From positions 10,252,001 through 10,316,000 of the forward strand of contig OW051493.1 in NCBI GenBank assembly GCA_932521035.1: a DNA stretch of 64,000 nt. Reading direction: 5' to 3'. How positions within the stretch are numbered: position 1 is the stretch's first letter; each line of letters begins with the position of its first letter. Below are positions 44,551 to 55,758 of the stretch, piece after piece. A model generated the notes under the pieces. That model was given only the letters and a program-made list of their open reading frames with translations. It ran no database searches and was not told the origin of the DNA. Both the position numbers and the translations under genes were made by a program. The stretch is from Oscheius dolichura. Taxonomy: Eukaryota > Nematoda > Chromadorea > Rhabditida > Rhabditidae.

Positions 44551-46968
44551 TTAATTTTTTCCCTTCAATTTATGTACAATCTCGTGGATCTCCTTCCCTT
44601 TCGTCTCGGGTAGGAACCTGAACAGGTACATAATAGCGAGACAGCAGGGGCCAGAGTAGAGAATAAGGAAAGCAAAGGAGCCGACGACATTATAAAGGGG
44701 GAGGAGAGTGAAGGTGGTTATGACCACCATTATGGTATTGATGGCATAACACATCGACTGGGTCAGGCTTCTATACCGCTGGGGAGCTAGTTCCGAAGAG
44801 ATGAACCAGGAGATTGGACCGACTCCTGCTCTAAAACGAATTCTTTGTTTAAAAATACGGTACGCGCGTTTTCTGGCTTACTGTAGCCCGCCAACGTGCG
44901 TAAACAGCGCGCGGCGGGCATAATCAGTGGGCTCGTTGCTTGACGCGCGTTGGACGAAATTCGCTCAAGCTTGAAATTATACATTTTTCTCCACATTTTT
45001 GATATTTTTATCATTTTTAAATTAGTTATTCGTAATCAACACAAAATATTGAATATTCTAAGGCCCAAAACAGTACCCGTAGGTGAAGCCATAGCCGATG
45101 AGAGCTCCAACACAGCCGAATTTCAGTGGATCAAAAATTGGATGCAACTCGGCGCAGATGACATAGACAATTAACATGACATTATTAAAACAAGTGAAGG
45201 AGAGCAGGAGCAATCTTCTCCCCAGCCTGAATTCTCCTGTTTAAAGGAACTCTGAGGGACCTCGGCTTGAGCGCAAGGGTCCCGCCACGACTGCGCTAAC
45301 AAGCGTTCTTTCGCCTTTGGCGTGTGCTTGAATTTTGAACGCGTCTGCGTTTTTGGCCTTGTTTTGGCATTTTTTTGGCAATTTTTTGACGTGATTTATA
45401 TTAATTAGCCATAACAAATTGTTGTCTTATTGAAATCAACGGAAAAAACATAACGAAACGCGTAGATCAGGAATGCGTTTTCCCAGGCTTTGAGAAAGCC
45501 CGCGAAAATCTACAGTATGCTCCCCGGGCCCCTCAGAGTTCCTTTAAACGTCTGTGATACTATACCTTTCAATAAGCATAGATCCCGTCAGGGTTCCGAT
45601 CATGTAAGCTACGGTCATTAGAGTACTCGTCCAGGTGGCTAGAGAATCGGGAACGTCCATTTGCTCCAGGAAAAAGGTGGACGAGAGGAGGAGGGACCAG
45701 AGGGCTACGGTATTTTGAAGAGCACAGATGCTGAGGAACAGGGCCTTCCGGAGATGGGGAGTACCAAAGAGCTCTTTGGTCAGGAGCCAGGCAGACGTGT
45801 CGTCGTCCTCCCCCTCCGCCTCCTGTTTTTCCAATTCTGGGGAAGATTACAGTATGATTACCTGCTCAATCTCCTTCAGGACCAGCTCAGCGTTGACGGC
45901 CTCTCCCTGGTAGAAGTAGACTGCCTTGGTGGCCGCTTTCCGATTCCCTTTGACGAGGAGGAGAAATTTAGGAGTTTCGGGGATGAAGAAGAGGAAGACG
46001 AAGAAAAGAGCACCTGGAGAGGGTACTGTAGAAGGAAAAGGAAAGAGGAAACTGACAGAAAGGGACAGGGACAGCTAGGAACCAAGTCAGATGATCGCCG
46101 AGGATTTGAGAGGTTCCGAGGAGGGTGCCGCCGACACACATGACGGCGAAAGCGATCTCGCTGAGGAAAGAGTTGAAACCGCGGAGCTGGGTTGGGGAAC
46201 ATTCCTGGAACATCGTCTTTTTCTAGTAAAAATGGGGGTTTGGAGGTCTGGATGACTGGAGGACAGGAGGACAGGAAGGCAGGAAGGACAGGAGGACGGG
46301 GAGGACGGGACGGGACGGGGCAACGGGACGCGGACGATTGGAGGACTGGGTTTCCCACCTACCTGTAGATATAAAATACAGGACTGATAGACGACGGCCA
46401 TGCAGATTGAAGTCAGCAACCGGCCGAGGAAGAGCAGAATTGGCTGCCAGAAGACAATAGCCAGGAGGCGAAGAACCGAGCCGACCAGGGCTCCTCCATT
46501 TCCTATTAGGTAGCCGACTGGAAGCAGTAAGAAGAGAAGGGACCAGAACTCACCTTTCCGTCCAAATTTGTCATTGAGCAACGGACTGAACCAAATCCCG
46601 ATGAAGAAGCCAACAAACCTAAAAAAGACTCTAGCCACGTGGGTCACAACTATATGGAATTTTTGTGTGTTCTTCTTTGTCAACTGACAAGATAAGGGAC
46701 AAGAGAACCAGCACTGTACAGCCCCCTTACCATATGTTCAGGATCAAATTCCACATCCAGTTATAGGTGGATTCTGTCATCGTCTTGCCCATTCTCGAGA
46801 GCGATTCATTTAAATAGTCCTTAAAATATAGTAAATTAAAAAAACTAGGGAGAGAAATACCTGGAATTGGTCCACTGGAGTATTTAAATAAGTGGAGGAG
46901 AAGCCATAGTCAAAGTTGGCCGCGAAGGCTATCGTCGAGAAGAGGAACATTTGCCATACCAGGCCCAT
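44551..46968 (-). CDS. SLC2-type sugar transporter (MFS), paralogue B
   Basis: Exons: 46968-46861, 46819-46731, 46618-46554, 46517-46363, 46204-46057, 46013-45862, 45822-45566, 45226-45077, 44830-44551; 467 residues. It aligns with paralogue A along its whole length: MGLVWQMFLFSTIAFAANFD, SPLLNDKFGRK, GNGGALVGSVLRLLAIVFWQ, PETPKFLLLVKGNRKAATKA, AYMIGTLTGSMLIER, PETKGKEIHEIVHKLKGKN. Exon lengths 108, 89, 148 and 150 are identical in the two genes. Differences: exon 3 of A is split here by a 36-bp intron; the loop after EIEQ is acidic (EAEGEDDD) and begins a new exon; the A intron after CALQ is absent. The acceptor of exon 2 ends TTTAAG. The intron at 45227-45565 holds a TTAA-flanked element and the intron at 44831-45076 holds repeat B. 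Confidence 0.9.
44872..45064 (-). repeat. Dispersed repeat B, copy 3 (transporter B intron)
   Basis: It carries CGTAAACAGCGCGCGGCGGG, GCGTTGGACGAAATTCGCTC and an AT-rich core with TTTTTGATATTTTTATCATT, and nearly fills the 246-bp intron. Confidence 0.75.
45240..45548. mobile_element. Non-autonomous terminal-inverted-repeat element (MITE), TTAA-type ends
   Basis: The left end TTTAAAGGAACTCTGAGGG and right end CCCTCAGAGTTCCTTTAAA are perfect inverted repeats of 19 bp, bounding 309 bp. TTAA occurs at both edges as expected of a TTAA target duplication. No coding frame is present inside. It lies in the intron between exons 7 and 8 of transporter B. Confidence 0.8.
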
Positions 46969-46984
46969 TTTTACTGGAATTGAC

Positions 46985-47160
46985 TATCATAATATTCAGA
47001 ATTTTTTGCTGAATAAGAATATCTAATTTAAAAATAGGATAAATGGCAATAAATGGGAGATAAATGGGAATTTCCAATGTGTAGCGAATTTCGCCCAACG
47101 CGCGCCAAGCAACGGCCGCCCGCTGTTTACGCGCTCTGGCGTGCACTTACCGTAACCTAA
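46985..47160 (+). repeat. Dispersed repeat B, copy 4 (upstream of transporter B)
   Basis: It runs from TTCAGAATTTTTTGCTGAAT through AATATCTAATTTAAAAATAG to GCGAATTTCGCCCAACGCGC and CCGCCCGCTGTTTACGCG. It begins 17 bp upstream of the transporter B start codon, so it overlaps the likely promoter. Confidence 0.75.
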
Positions 47161-50100
47161 AAGATCATGATTTAAAAAAATAAGTTAAAGTGGAAAAATA
47201 AGCCGGATCCGGGTGTCTGCCGGCTATTTTCCCGCCAGTTCGATCCCAAGAGTCTAGACATTGCTCTAACTTTCCCGATATACAGATAAGATTAACTTTA
47301 TACCCTTTCCCACCAAAAAATCAAGAAATTCTGGAATTTTAGACCGTGAAATGGTCTTAAAAAGAGCAATGAATTCAGTAGCGGCGGCTGATAAGCCTAT
47401 CGTCGCCCCCTACCGTCCAAAGGTCATCAAAACCGCGAATTTGAATGGGTGTATAGTAAAGAACAGCCGGGAGAGGAAGGACAAAGTGTTCAAGAAGGAG
47501 GCTGTAAACTGGTAGCCGGCACAGGTGATAAGGCAGCTCAAGAGCGCGTGGACATCGTGCTCTCTGGGGGAAGAGAGGCGCCCTGCAAAATGGAGAAGAC
47601 AGGAAGGAGAAGGTCGGGTGGAGGTATAATTTGAGCGGTATTTTTGTGGTGGGCTGGGATTACCGGTAACCGATACAATCTTTTAGCCAAAGAGAACATT
47701 TCTTTCGGGGCTTTCGGTAAGACCATAAGTTGGGGGAAGATGGGGAAGAAGTTCTGGTCAACTGAACAACCCCCTGAACTGCCATCCACCCCTGAACGGC
47801 AATCCTCCCTTGTACGGTCATCCTCTCCTATCATCACCCCGGCCACTTCATAAGATCTCTCTTTCCATTTTACCGCCGATCTCTGTGTCATCTGGAAAAT
47901 GATGATTTCTTCCAAGTGTAAAGGCCAAAACTCATCGTTGTTTGTTTCCTAGCTCCCCTTTTTTCTGTCCGTTACCTGCTCATCCCTTTTAGCAGTTTCT
48001 TCCCGTTCCTGATTTGTCTACTCTCTATTCTGCACCCAAAATCAGCTCAAAGAGCAGACGACAACTTGAAATTCAAGAGAACATCGTCGTCTTGCATAAT
48101 TCATGCGGAGGAGCGGTCTCTCCAGTCAAATTTCGAGCGTCTTCCTTCCTCTCCCCTCTCATGCCCTCTCCCCCATTCTTGTACTTTCCCAGTGGCAGAG
48201 GACAGGCATGTGATGGCGGTAGAAAAAAGGTCTACGCATCCTCGGCTTCCGTCGTCTCGTCTGGGATTGATACAAACATCTCGAGACTAGAGCCTTCTTT
48301 TCCTGGGCAGGGTCTGCCTCATCCTCCCGGTGACGCTCCCTCCCCTGCACCCAGTCTCCCATCCTTCTCCTCCTCCTCCAATGCCCAATCCTCCCGGCCG
48401 TCGTCCCTTCTCCCTGCCCCCGGCCGCCCCCAGGAGGATATGATGTGAGAATGATGTCATGGCACTGTCTTTTCCTGGTGAGGTGGCCTCCACTTTAAGC
48501 ACCAGGCCCCGAGTCCAGCCAATGTCATCCCAAGGAGACATCTCCTAGCTACCGGCCGTCTTCTCTTCTCTATTTTCATCCCAAAGAGTCAAAGATTTCC
48601 CGCTTCCAAAGTAATCCGATCTCTCCACTTCTGGCTGTTCGAATTGCCTCTGCCAACAAGTGGTTTCTATTTTTGGTTGCTTGATAAACGCGTTTTCCGA
48701 GCCGCGAGGAAACACGTGGCTGGTTCTTTCCCAGGCGATCTTCCCCGCGCCATAATACATCTCCCCTGGAAACTCAATCGTATGCGATTATTACAACAAG
48801 TTTTAAATTTTCTCTAGTTATTATATATCCTCTCTAAACCTTAGAAGACTATTTTGGACCTCTCTGGTCATTTCCGAGTCGTCCTCGCTTTTTAAAACGG
48901 GATTGGAGTCCTTTGAAGAGCCTGGAGGCCCAGAATTTCAAGTATTTAAAATTCCAAGCTAGTAATCTTGTAGAGAATTTTTTGCTCTTTCGGAAGACAC
49001 CAAAATCCCCTAGAAATTCAATTCTATTGGAGAGTGCTGGCCATGAGAAGGGTGGAGACCGTACCAGATGCCCAAAAGAGCAAAGATGACTCATGCCTCC
49101 CCTCCCAAACCAGACTGACCTGTTGACCTGTCCCCCTCCTCTCCCCAGACACCCCGCTCTCTATGCATACGTATGCCTTGTTTTCCTCTTTCCCTCAACC
49201 GATTTGTGTCATTAGCATTAGCGCCACGTGTTTCACTTTTTAAAGGGGGAGACAGGGACAAAACAGAGCCACAGGGGGTTAAATCGCCCAGAGCAACCGG
49301 CGTTATTTACCCGGACTTCAAATGAGCCTCGTGTGTTTTCCCTTTCACTGTCATATAATTATACCAGCTTATTTTTGTAATCCATTGTTTGGCCGGGGAG
49401 GGGAGGTTAGTCTCGATAGACCCCAGTCACTCCTGACCCTTAGCCAGACTGGCAGGGTAGTAACAGGCTGTGTGTATGTTGTTTCCTTTCACTATGGAGT
49501 CAATTTCTCACTTGGCCGACGGGAGCATGGCCTCCTCCCTCGTCTCGTCTACAAGGGGAGCGTCTGCCCCCAGTCTTCCTTCGTCCACCTCCGTCCCCCC
49601 TCGTCCTCCCGCGCTCCTCCATGGGTTGACAGCTCCCTAAAACCATCGCCCCTCATCCTCCTTCATCCTCCTGCGCTCCTCCAGGGGTCAGCAGTTCCCC
49701 AAAACCATCCACCCTCATTGTAAGGCCTCCTCCAGCCATCCTCCACCATTTTATATAATTATCCCAGTAAAAATTGGAGATTAGAGGGCTGCCCTCCTAC
49801 TGGAGCCAAGGCCTCTCAGTAGTAGTGAACGGCCCTCCTCCCGTGTTCCGTAGGTTCAAAAATTAGAGGACGAGGGTACCTCAAGGGCTTCTCCTCGTCC
49901 TCTCCGCCTCCTCTCCGGTCCTCTCCTCCGTATACCCAAAACTAAAGGATACTACTAGGAGATCCTCCTCCCGTGATCTTCCAGTCTTCCCTCCACCAAA
50001 ATTGAGGACAATAAACTGCCCCCTCTGCTTCCCACCGGGTGAATAATATCCCCGTTGTTGCTCTGACTAGACTCCCCCTCGCTACTCCAAGGTCACCCCA

Positions 50101-53100
50101 CCACTTCCCCCCGCTGACCAGAGACAAAAACTCCGAGTTTCGAAAACAACACGCTCACACTTTTAGTGCAAAACCTCTCACCTTTTTGTCTCTCTGATCT
50201 TTGCGATATTTTTGCTGTTAGACGGTGTGTATACAAGGGGATGAGCCTGTTTCCTTGGGAGATTACTATTATGGCACGCGTCATAGGGGCAGAACACATG
50301 TTCTTCAGTACTCCTGACCATTTTGGGGACCGGTCACCTTTCCTCGCCGTTCTTCTTTCCCCTCCTCCCGGCAGCAGTGCCCCCACATTGGGAAGGCCCT
50401 ATTCGTCACCGTAAATCCTCCCGAGGAGCCTGAGCAAAACGGTATTTCCTGTCTATTACTGAGTGGCCAAGTTCCGGTTCCTTGTCTCTATTTCAACTTC
50501 TCCTTCCCCTCCAGGAAAAACATGTTTGTAAGGCTAAGAAAATAGATTTCGACGAATAATATTTATATGGCTTCATTCAACGCGGGGAAGAGGCATTTTA
50601 GACCGTCAATTCGAAATAGAGAGAGATCTCTATTTATAACGGGGGAGACAGACAGGAGAATAAGTCAAAAGGCAGCCTAATGATTGATTTGCGTGTGAAA
50701 GGGGGACGGGGGGCAATAATGGCAGAATATGTGAAGAAAGGAAAGACTTTTTGAACCCGGCGGGTAATTACGGTTAATTGAATTTCGAAATTGGGACTTC
50801 ATTGTCGTATTTGGCTTTAGGCCCACGTGAGGGGGGCTAACACCCATTCTCCCGACTGTCTTCCTTCAAACCATCGTCCTTCCCATCCTCCTCCAGGTAA
50901 ATCACTTCGGAACCTTTTGGATCTCTAGGAATCCGGAGGAGCTGACCCTCTCCTTTATTGGCCCACATTCTCCGACCCCCCCCCCCGATAGGCAGGGAGT
51001 CTGTCCTCCTCCTTGGCCGGCTTCCAGCAGTCCGACGGCCATCCTCCCTCCGTACTTCCCCTCACCTCTGCTCCCCTCTTTTTCCTCCTATGATATTATG
51101 CCAGCCCTTTTGGATCCCGTCCACAATGCCCCAAATCTCATGGCAGTCCAGGAGAGTAGGGGCTACGGTGAGGGCCAGTGCCGGTATCCGCCTCCGTAGT
51201 CTCCAGTGCGAGCATCCAGTTTTCAAAATCTTATCAAAAGCTCCATTCTCGATGTGGTTGACCTACTTCCGTGATAAGGCTCCTCTCTAATATTTCCACA
51301 CGCGCTTTTCCCCCTTGGGATTTCCTTGTTTTCCCGGCAAAGTACAAGAAAAAGCTGATAAACGCCGCTTATCCAAAAATAATCAGCCACGTCAGCTTCC
51401 AGGGGGCTATTGTCTGCCTCCCTCCGATCCCCTCTCCCGGTTATAAATGATGTATCAACAACCAAAAGTGACTAGTGTCATTCTCTCCCGCCGTTTTTGA
51501 ACCCGGCTGGTTGTTTTCTCCGGAAGCTGACGTGAGTCGGAGAGGAGACCAGGGGAGAGTCGGACGGGAGGAGAACCTATCCGTTCTGTTTACCTTCGTC
51601 TTTCTCCTAGAGAGACGATTTACCCCTGCACCGTCCTATACTTTACGTGCTTTCGAGAGCAGCCGTGTCACTTCTTGGTCTCCCGCTCTCTTATCAACGG
51701 TGTTCCCCCTCTTTTGACCTTAGGATCGAAAAATAGCAATGGTTAATGGATTTAACCGGGACGGTTCTTCTAAACGGCCCTCCGGCTACGTCACTGGTCT
51801 CGGGAGGAGGCCAAGTTCGACTCAAAAAACTCCTCCCCAAGTCTATTCTTCCATGGCCAGCTGGTAGTCACAAGACTGGGCCTCTTCCCGATCTTCACGG
51901 GCCAGCCCCCATCCTAGCCATATTTACGACGACCTATCAACCTCCTGGTGAGCCCAAAAGAGTCGGCCATCCTCCTTTACCTGTTCCCCGCTGTCCTCCC
52001 TGTCGGCCATCCTCCTTTACCCTCCATCCCGAATAATTTTGCATTTCCCGTTATTATAATCTTTTATAGAGTACCAGTTCCTCCCTTTTTTATCATACCG
52101 CTGTCCACAGTGGAGACAGCTTGTCTCTCCTCCTCTTTATGTGTGCTAGGACGCGAGTAGAGAGAAGGATGCCAGGTGCGAGAGGGGGAATGACCGTTCT
52201 CTAAGCTCTTGCGCGCGGCCCGTGGCTTTTTTCTCCTCGAACGGGAAAAAAGGACGCTCTGCTTGTCATCCTTCTCTCCTTTTCTTTCCCAAGCTTTTCA
52301 CTAACCCCAAGATTCCCTAGAAAAGGGCGACAGCGTGCCGTCTATTGTCTTCTGGGGGGCAAAACATCAACAAGATCTAATCAGACGGAAAGAAACGTCT
52401 CTCTCTCGCCAGATGTCTTATTTATTTATAGGAATTCTCTGACTCGGTAAAAATTCTGTTAGGAGACAAACACGGCTGCCTTTTTATTTGTTCAAAAGGC
52501 GTGTGCTTTTCCCTGTCCCCGCTGTCCTCCCCGACGGGTTCACTAGTCCTCCTCCTGCCGGCCATTCTCCCCCTTTCATTGGTCACTGTCCTCCCCGGTG
52601 GGTTTATTTTGTCCTCCCTCTGCCGACCATCCTCCTTTTCCCTGGCCGCTGTCCTACCAGCCAGGCTCACTCGTACTCCCTCTGCCGGCTATCCTCCTTT
52701 TCCTCGTCACCGTTGCCCTCATCGGGTTCACTCGTCCTCCTCCTCCTCCTCCCTGCCGGCCATCCCCCTCAATCCAATAAACCAGTGTTGATCTCCTCCT
52801 TATGACCCAGCGAGAGCCAATATATTTCTCACAATCCCTCCAGTAAATATCCTGGCCGTCTTCCTTTCCCGGGTCGCTGTCCTTTCCCCTGGAAAATATT
52901 TGTTCTCTAGGGGGTCGGGAAATCCATTGTTTTCACACGTTTGAGGGGCGAATGGGTAAAGAAGGGGAGAAGAGAGAAACCATAACATAGAGACTTATGA
53001 CAGTTTGGCGAGGAGCGGGGGCAGTGGGGTCAGCCGACTGTCTGGAACAACAGGAGGAGAGGCCATAGTAGAGAGAAAATGACCGCCCGTGGATGAGATA

Positions 53101-55758
53101 TGTCAGATATAATTATAAGAAGCCACTCTGGGCAAACAAGCAGGCCTTCTTCTTCCTCTCTTCCTGTTCCTTGGGACTTGAACGGCTCAAAATAACGCTC
53201 TTCAAACCTTTTTTCCTTTAAAAATTGGTGGAAAAAAGCTACTGTACCCCTCTAAAAGGCAAGCGGAGGAAATGGAGCAATAGGAATACCATAGCACATT
53301 TTTCCGACGTGATTTATTGTGGCTAGGGGGTGGGGCTCATTTAGAAGATTTGTGTTGCTCCTGATTTGCATACTACCTTCTGGGTATTTGGCCTTATGTC
53401 GCCTCGTCCTCCCGCGCCTGTCCCCCGAAACCCTTAGCCAGACCTCCTTTCCCTCCCTGTCCTTCTTGTCCTCGTCCTCCTCGTCCACTCTATCCTTCTC
53501 GTCCTCCATTCTCCTGGCCATCCTTGTCCTCTTTCTTCTGGTCCTCCTGGGCTTTCCAGCCCTCCTAGTTCACCTCTTCCTCCTACTTCTCATCCTCGCC
53601 CTCTTGACTACTTTCCCATATAAAAAGACTCCGAGAAAGAGTTTAAAAGACCTACCGTAACCGAATGGACACGAGGAACTTTTAATTATTCTGTCTGTTA
53701 TTTTTTTGCGTTCCTCGCGATCCGCGGCCCCGCGCAAACATATTCCCATCAGAAAAGTGCCTTCCAATACCTAATTTCCCATTGAAACCGAGAGAAGCTT
53801 TGAGTCCAAGTAACAACAGCCAAAGCCACGTGCTTTCCGCCAATTACCCTTGTGCCATTCCAAAGATTCCTTTCCTGGCGTCTGCTGACCTCTAATTCTG
53901 CTCTCCCCAGGCAGTTTATTGCATCAAATCCTGGGGAAATCACCCCAGGGCTATTTGTTTTCTTTTTCTCGTTTTTTCCCTTGGAACCACGCGATATCCA
54001 CACAAAAACATTAAAATCCAGGGACAGGTTAAATTTATCTTCTTTGTTCTGTTCTCCCCCCGGTCAAAAGAGCAGCCGTCTCATTTCGTCTGACTTGTTT
54101 GCAACAATCGGTTCCTGGGGTGCGAAACACAACAACATCGCCGTCGTCTCCCTCACATTCTGCCCTCTTCTCTCTCATTTTGTCTGTGTTTGCGCAATAG
54201 ACCGATTAAATAATGATCCCCGTCCATCCTGACACCCTCTCTATTTGGTGGGAAGACAAAAAATTACACCTCGCCTCCCCTCCCCCTTCTTCTTGATGTT
54301 TTGCTCACAACCAGATGATATCATCTGCCGTTCCTCCAGTATTTTATTGGCCTTTTGCTAAAGCGGGGAGAAGTTTTACTTCTGAGAACTGTCTTCTCCT
54401 TCATCCTCGCCGTCTCCTCCATTGTCTCCTCCCGTCGTCTTCCCCTGTCGTCTCCTCCGTCGTCCCAGTCGTCCTCCCCATCGTCTCCTCCCGTCGCCTG
54501 CTCCCGTCGTCTTCCCCCATCCTCCCATCCTCCGTGCCGTGCCTTTCACCCACTTGTGTGTTTCTCTGCTTCTCTTCCTTGTCCTCCCGGTTGTTGCCAG
54601 GTCATAAATTACCACGAGACGACCCTCGGTCGACCGTCTACTGTGTAACAAGAACTTTATGACAGTCTGCCAATTGTCTAACGCTTGATCTTTTCCTAAG
54701 ATGATATTGTTCTCCTCTTCTTGGCCTTACTCTCCTAGAAACGACCCTGAATTGGGATTCCTCCACCTTGTTCGTCTCCTGGCCTTCGGTATCAGGGCAG
54801 AGGTCGTCCGCGCGGGGCAGGCCGCTCAACCGATCTCCAGTATTTCCCAGTTTTTAGGTAAGGGGCAGCCAACACGGTTCGGGATGTTAGGAGGCTGGCA
54901 CCGACCCTGTTTTGTTCAATTTTCCCAGAAAAATCTTTCCGCAGTCCTCGTGATCCCCTTATCTCTCTTTTACGAATATGGGGATGTTGGCTATCCTCCC
55001 TTTAGCCTACTCCCCATATCCCATTTTAGTTTTTTTTTCGTAACGAGCCATATCGCCTTCCACGTGTCTGCCCTGCCACCTCATCGGCTTACTCTCCTGT
55101 ACTTTCCTTTGTGAGATGGACTCACTCATCCCGGCTGGCATTTCTCCTAGCGTCGTAATACAGGGGCCACCGGATGTTTTTCTCTCTCCTGTGCCTGGGG
55201 TCAAGCGTCTTTGTCCTGGACAGAGGGGGAAGGAGAGGAGTTTCAACACAGCCGCCTTCCCACAGGACTGTGCCGACCCAGATCTGGGTCAACGGGGACA
55301 TGGGAAAGCCTCCCTCGGAGCCCCCCGTCGAGGTGATCTGATCATCGAGCAGGTTGCCCCCTACAGAAAGTGCATTCCCCCTTTTTTGACCATAATTCGT
55401 CACTGGAGACAGGAGCCCGTGCCTTCCCCTGCCGCCTGCCCCCAAGACTGTCAAAAACATATTTGCATGTGCCGTCCTCCCGCCTCTTTCGTCATCTTCC
55501 TCCCTTTTCCTCTTCCCGGTCCCTTCTGATCGCCCCCGTCAACAACATGATCCGAGACAGTCTCTCTCTCTCGCTCTCTCCTCTCTCCTCCAGGAGGAGG
55601 AGTCTCGCGGACAACCACATGTGGCTCGGCTGCTTATGGCCCCCTATCCTCTCTTGTTGTTTTCTGTCTCTCTCTCTCTGCTTTGCTGTGGGGAGGATGC
55701 CTTTCCCCCTAGTCATCCTCCCCTCTAATGGCCTTATAATCAGCTGATCTTTTCAGGT
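47161..55758. other. 8.6-kb gene-poor, pyrimidine-rich region
   Basis: I find no exon with family similarity here. The plus strand is dominated by degenerate TCCTCC / GTCCTCC / CCGTCCTCC runs, densest at about 49550-49720, 52500-52800, 53400-53600 and 54390-54600. Most long open frames here are products of that composition. A repeat D fragment is at 48950-49030. A far-upstream first exon or the promoter of the AMPK gamma gene may be hidden in the right part. Confidence 0.5.
54390..54600 (+). repeat. Degenerate TCCTCC / GTCGTC pyrimidine-rich array
   Basis: About 210 bp of imperfect units such as GTCTCCTCCCGTCGTCTTCC and CGTCCTCCCC, nearly purine-free apart from regularly spaced G. Confidence 0.7.

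Noticed and set aside
45661-46358. Long plus- and minus-strand frames over transporter B exons
   Set aside because: They are shadow frames of the real exons 4-7.
49322-54830. Numerous Pro/Ser-rich open frames on the plus strand
   Set aside because: They translate the TCCTCC repeats and show no conserved features.
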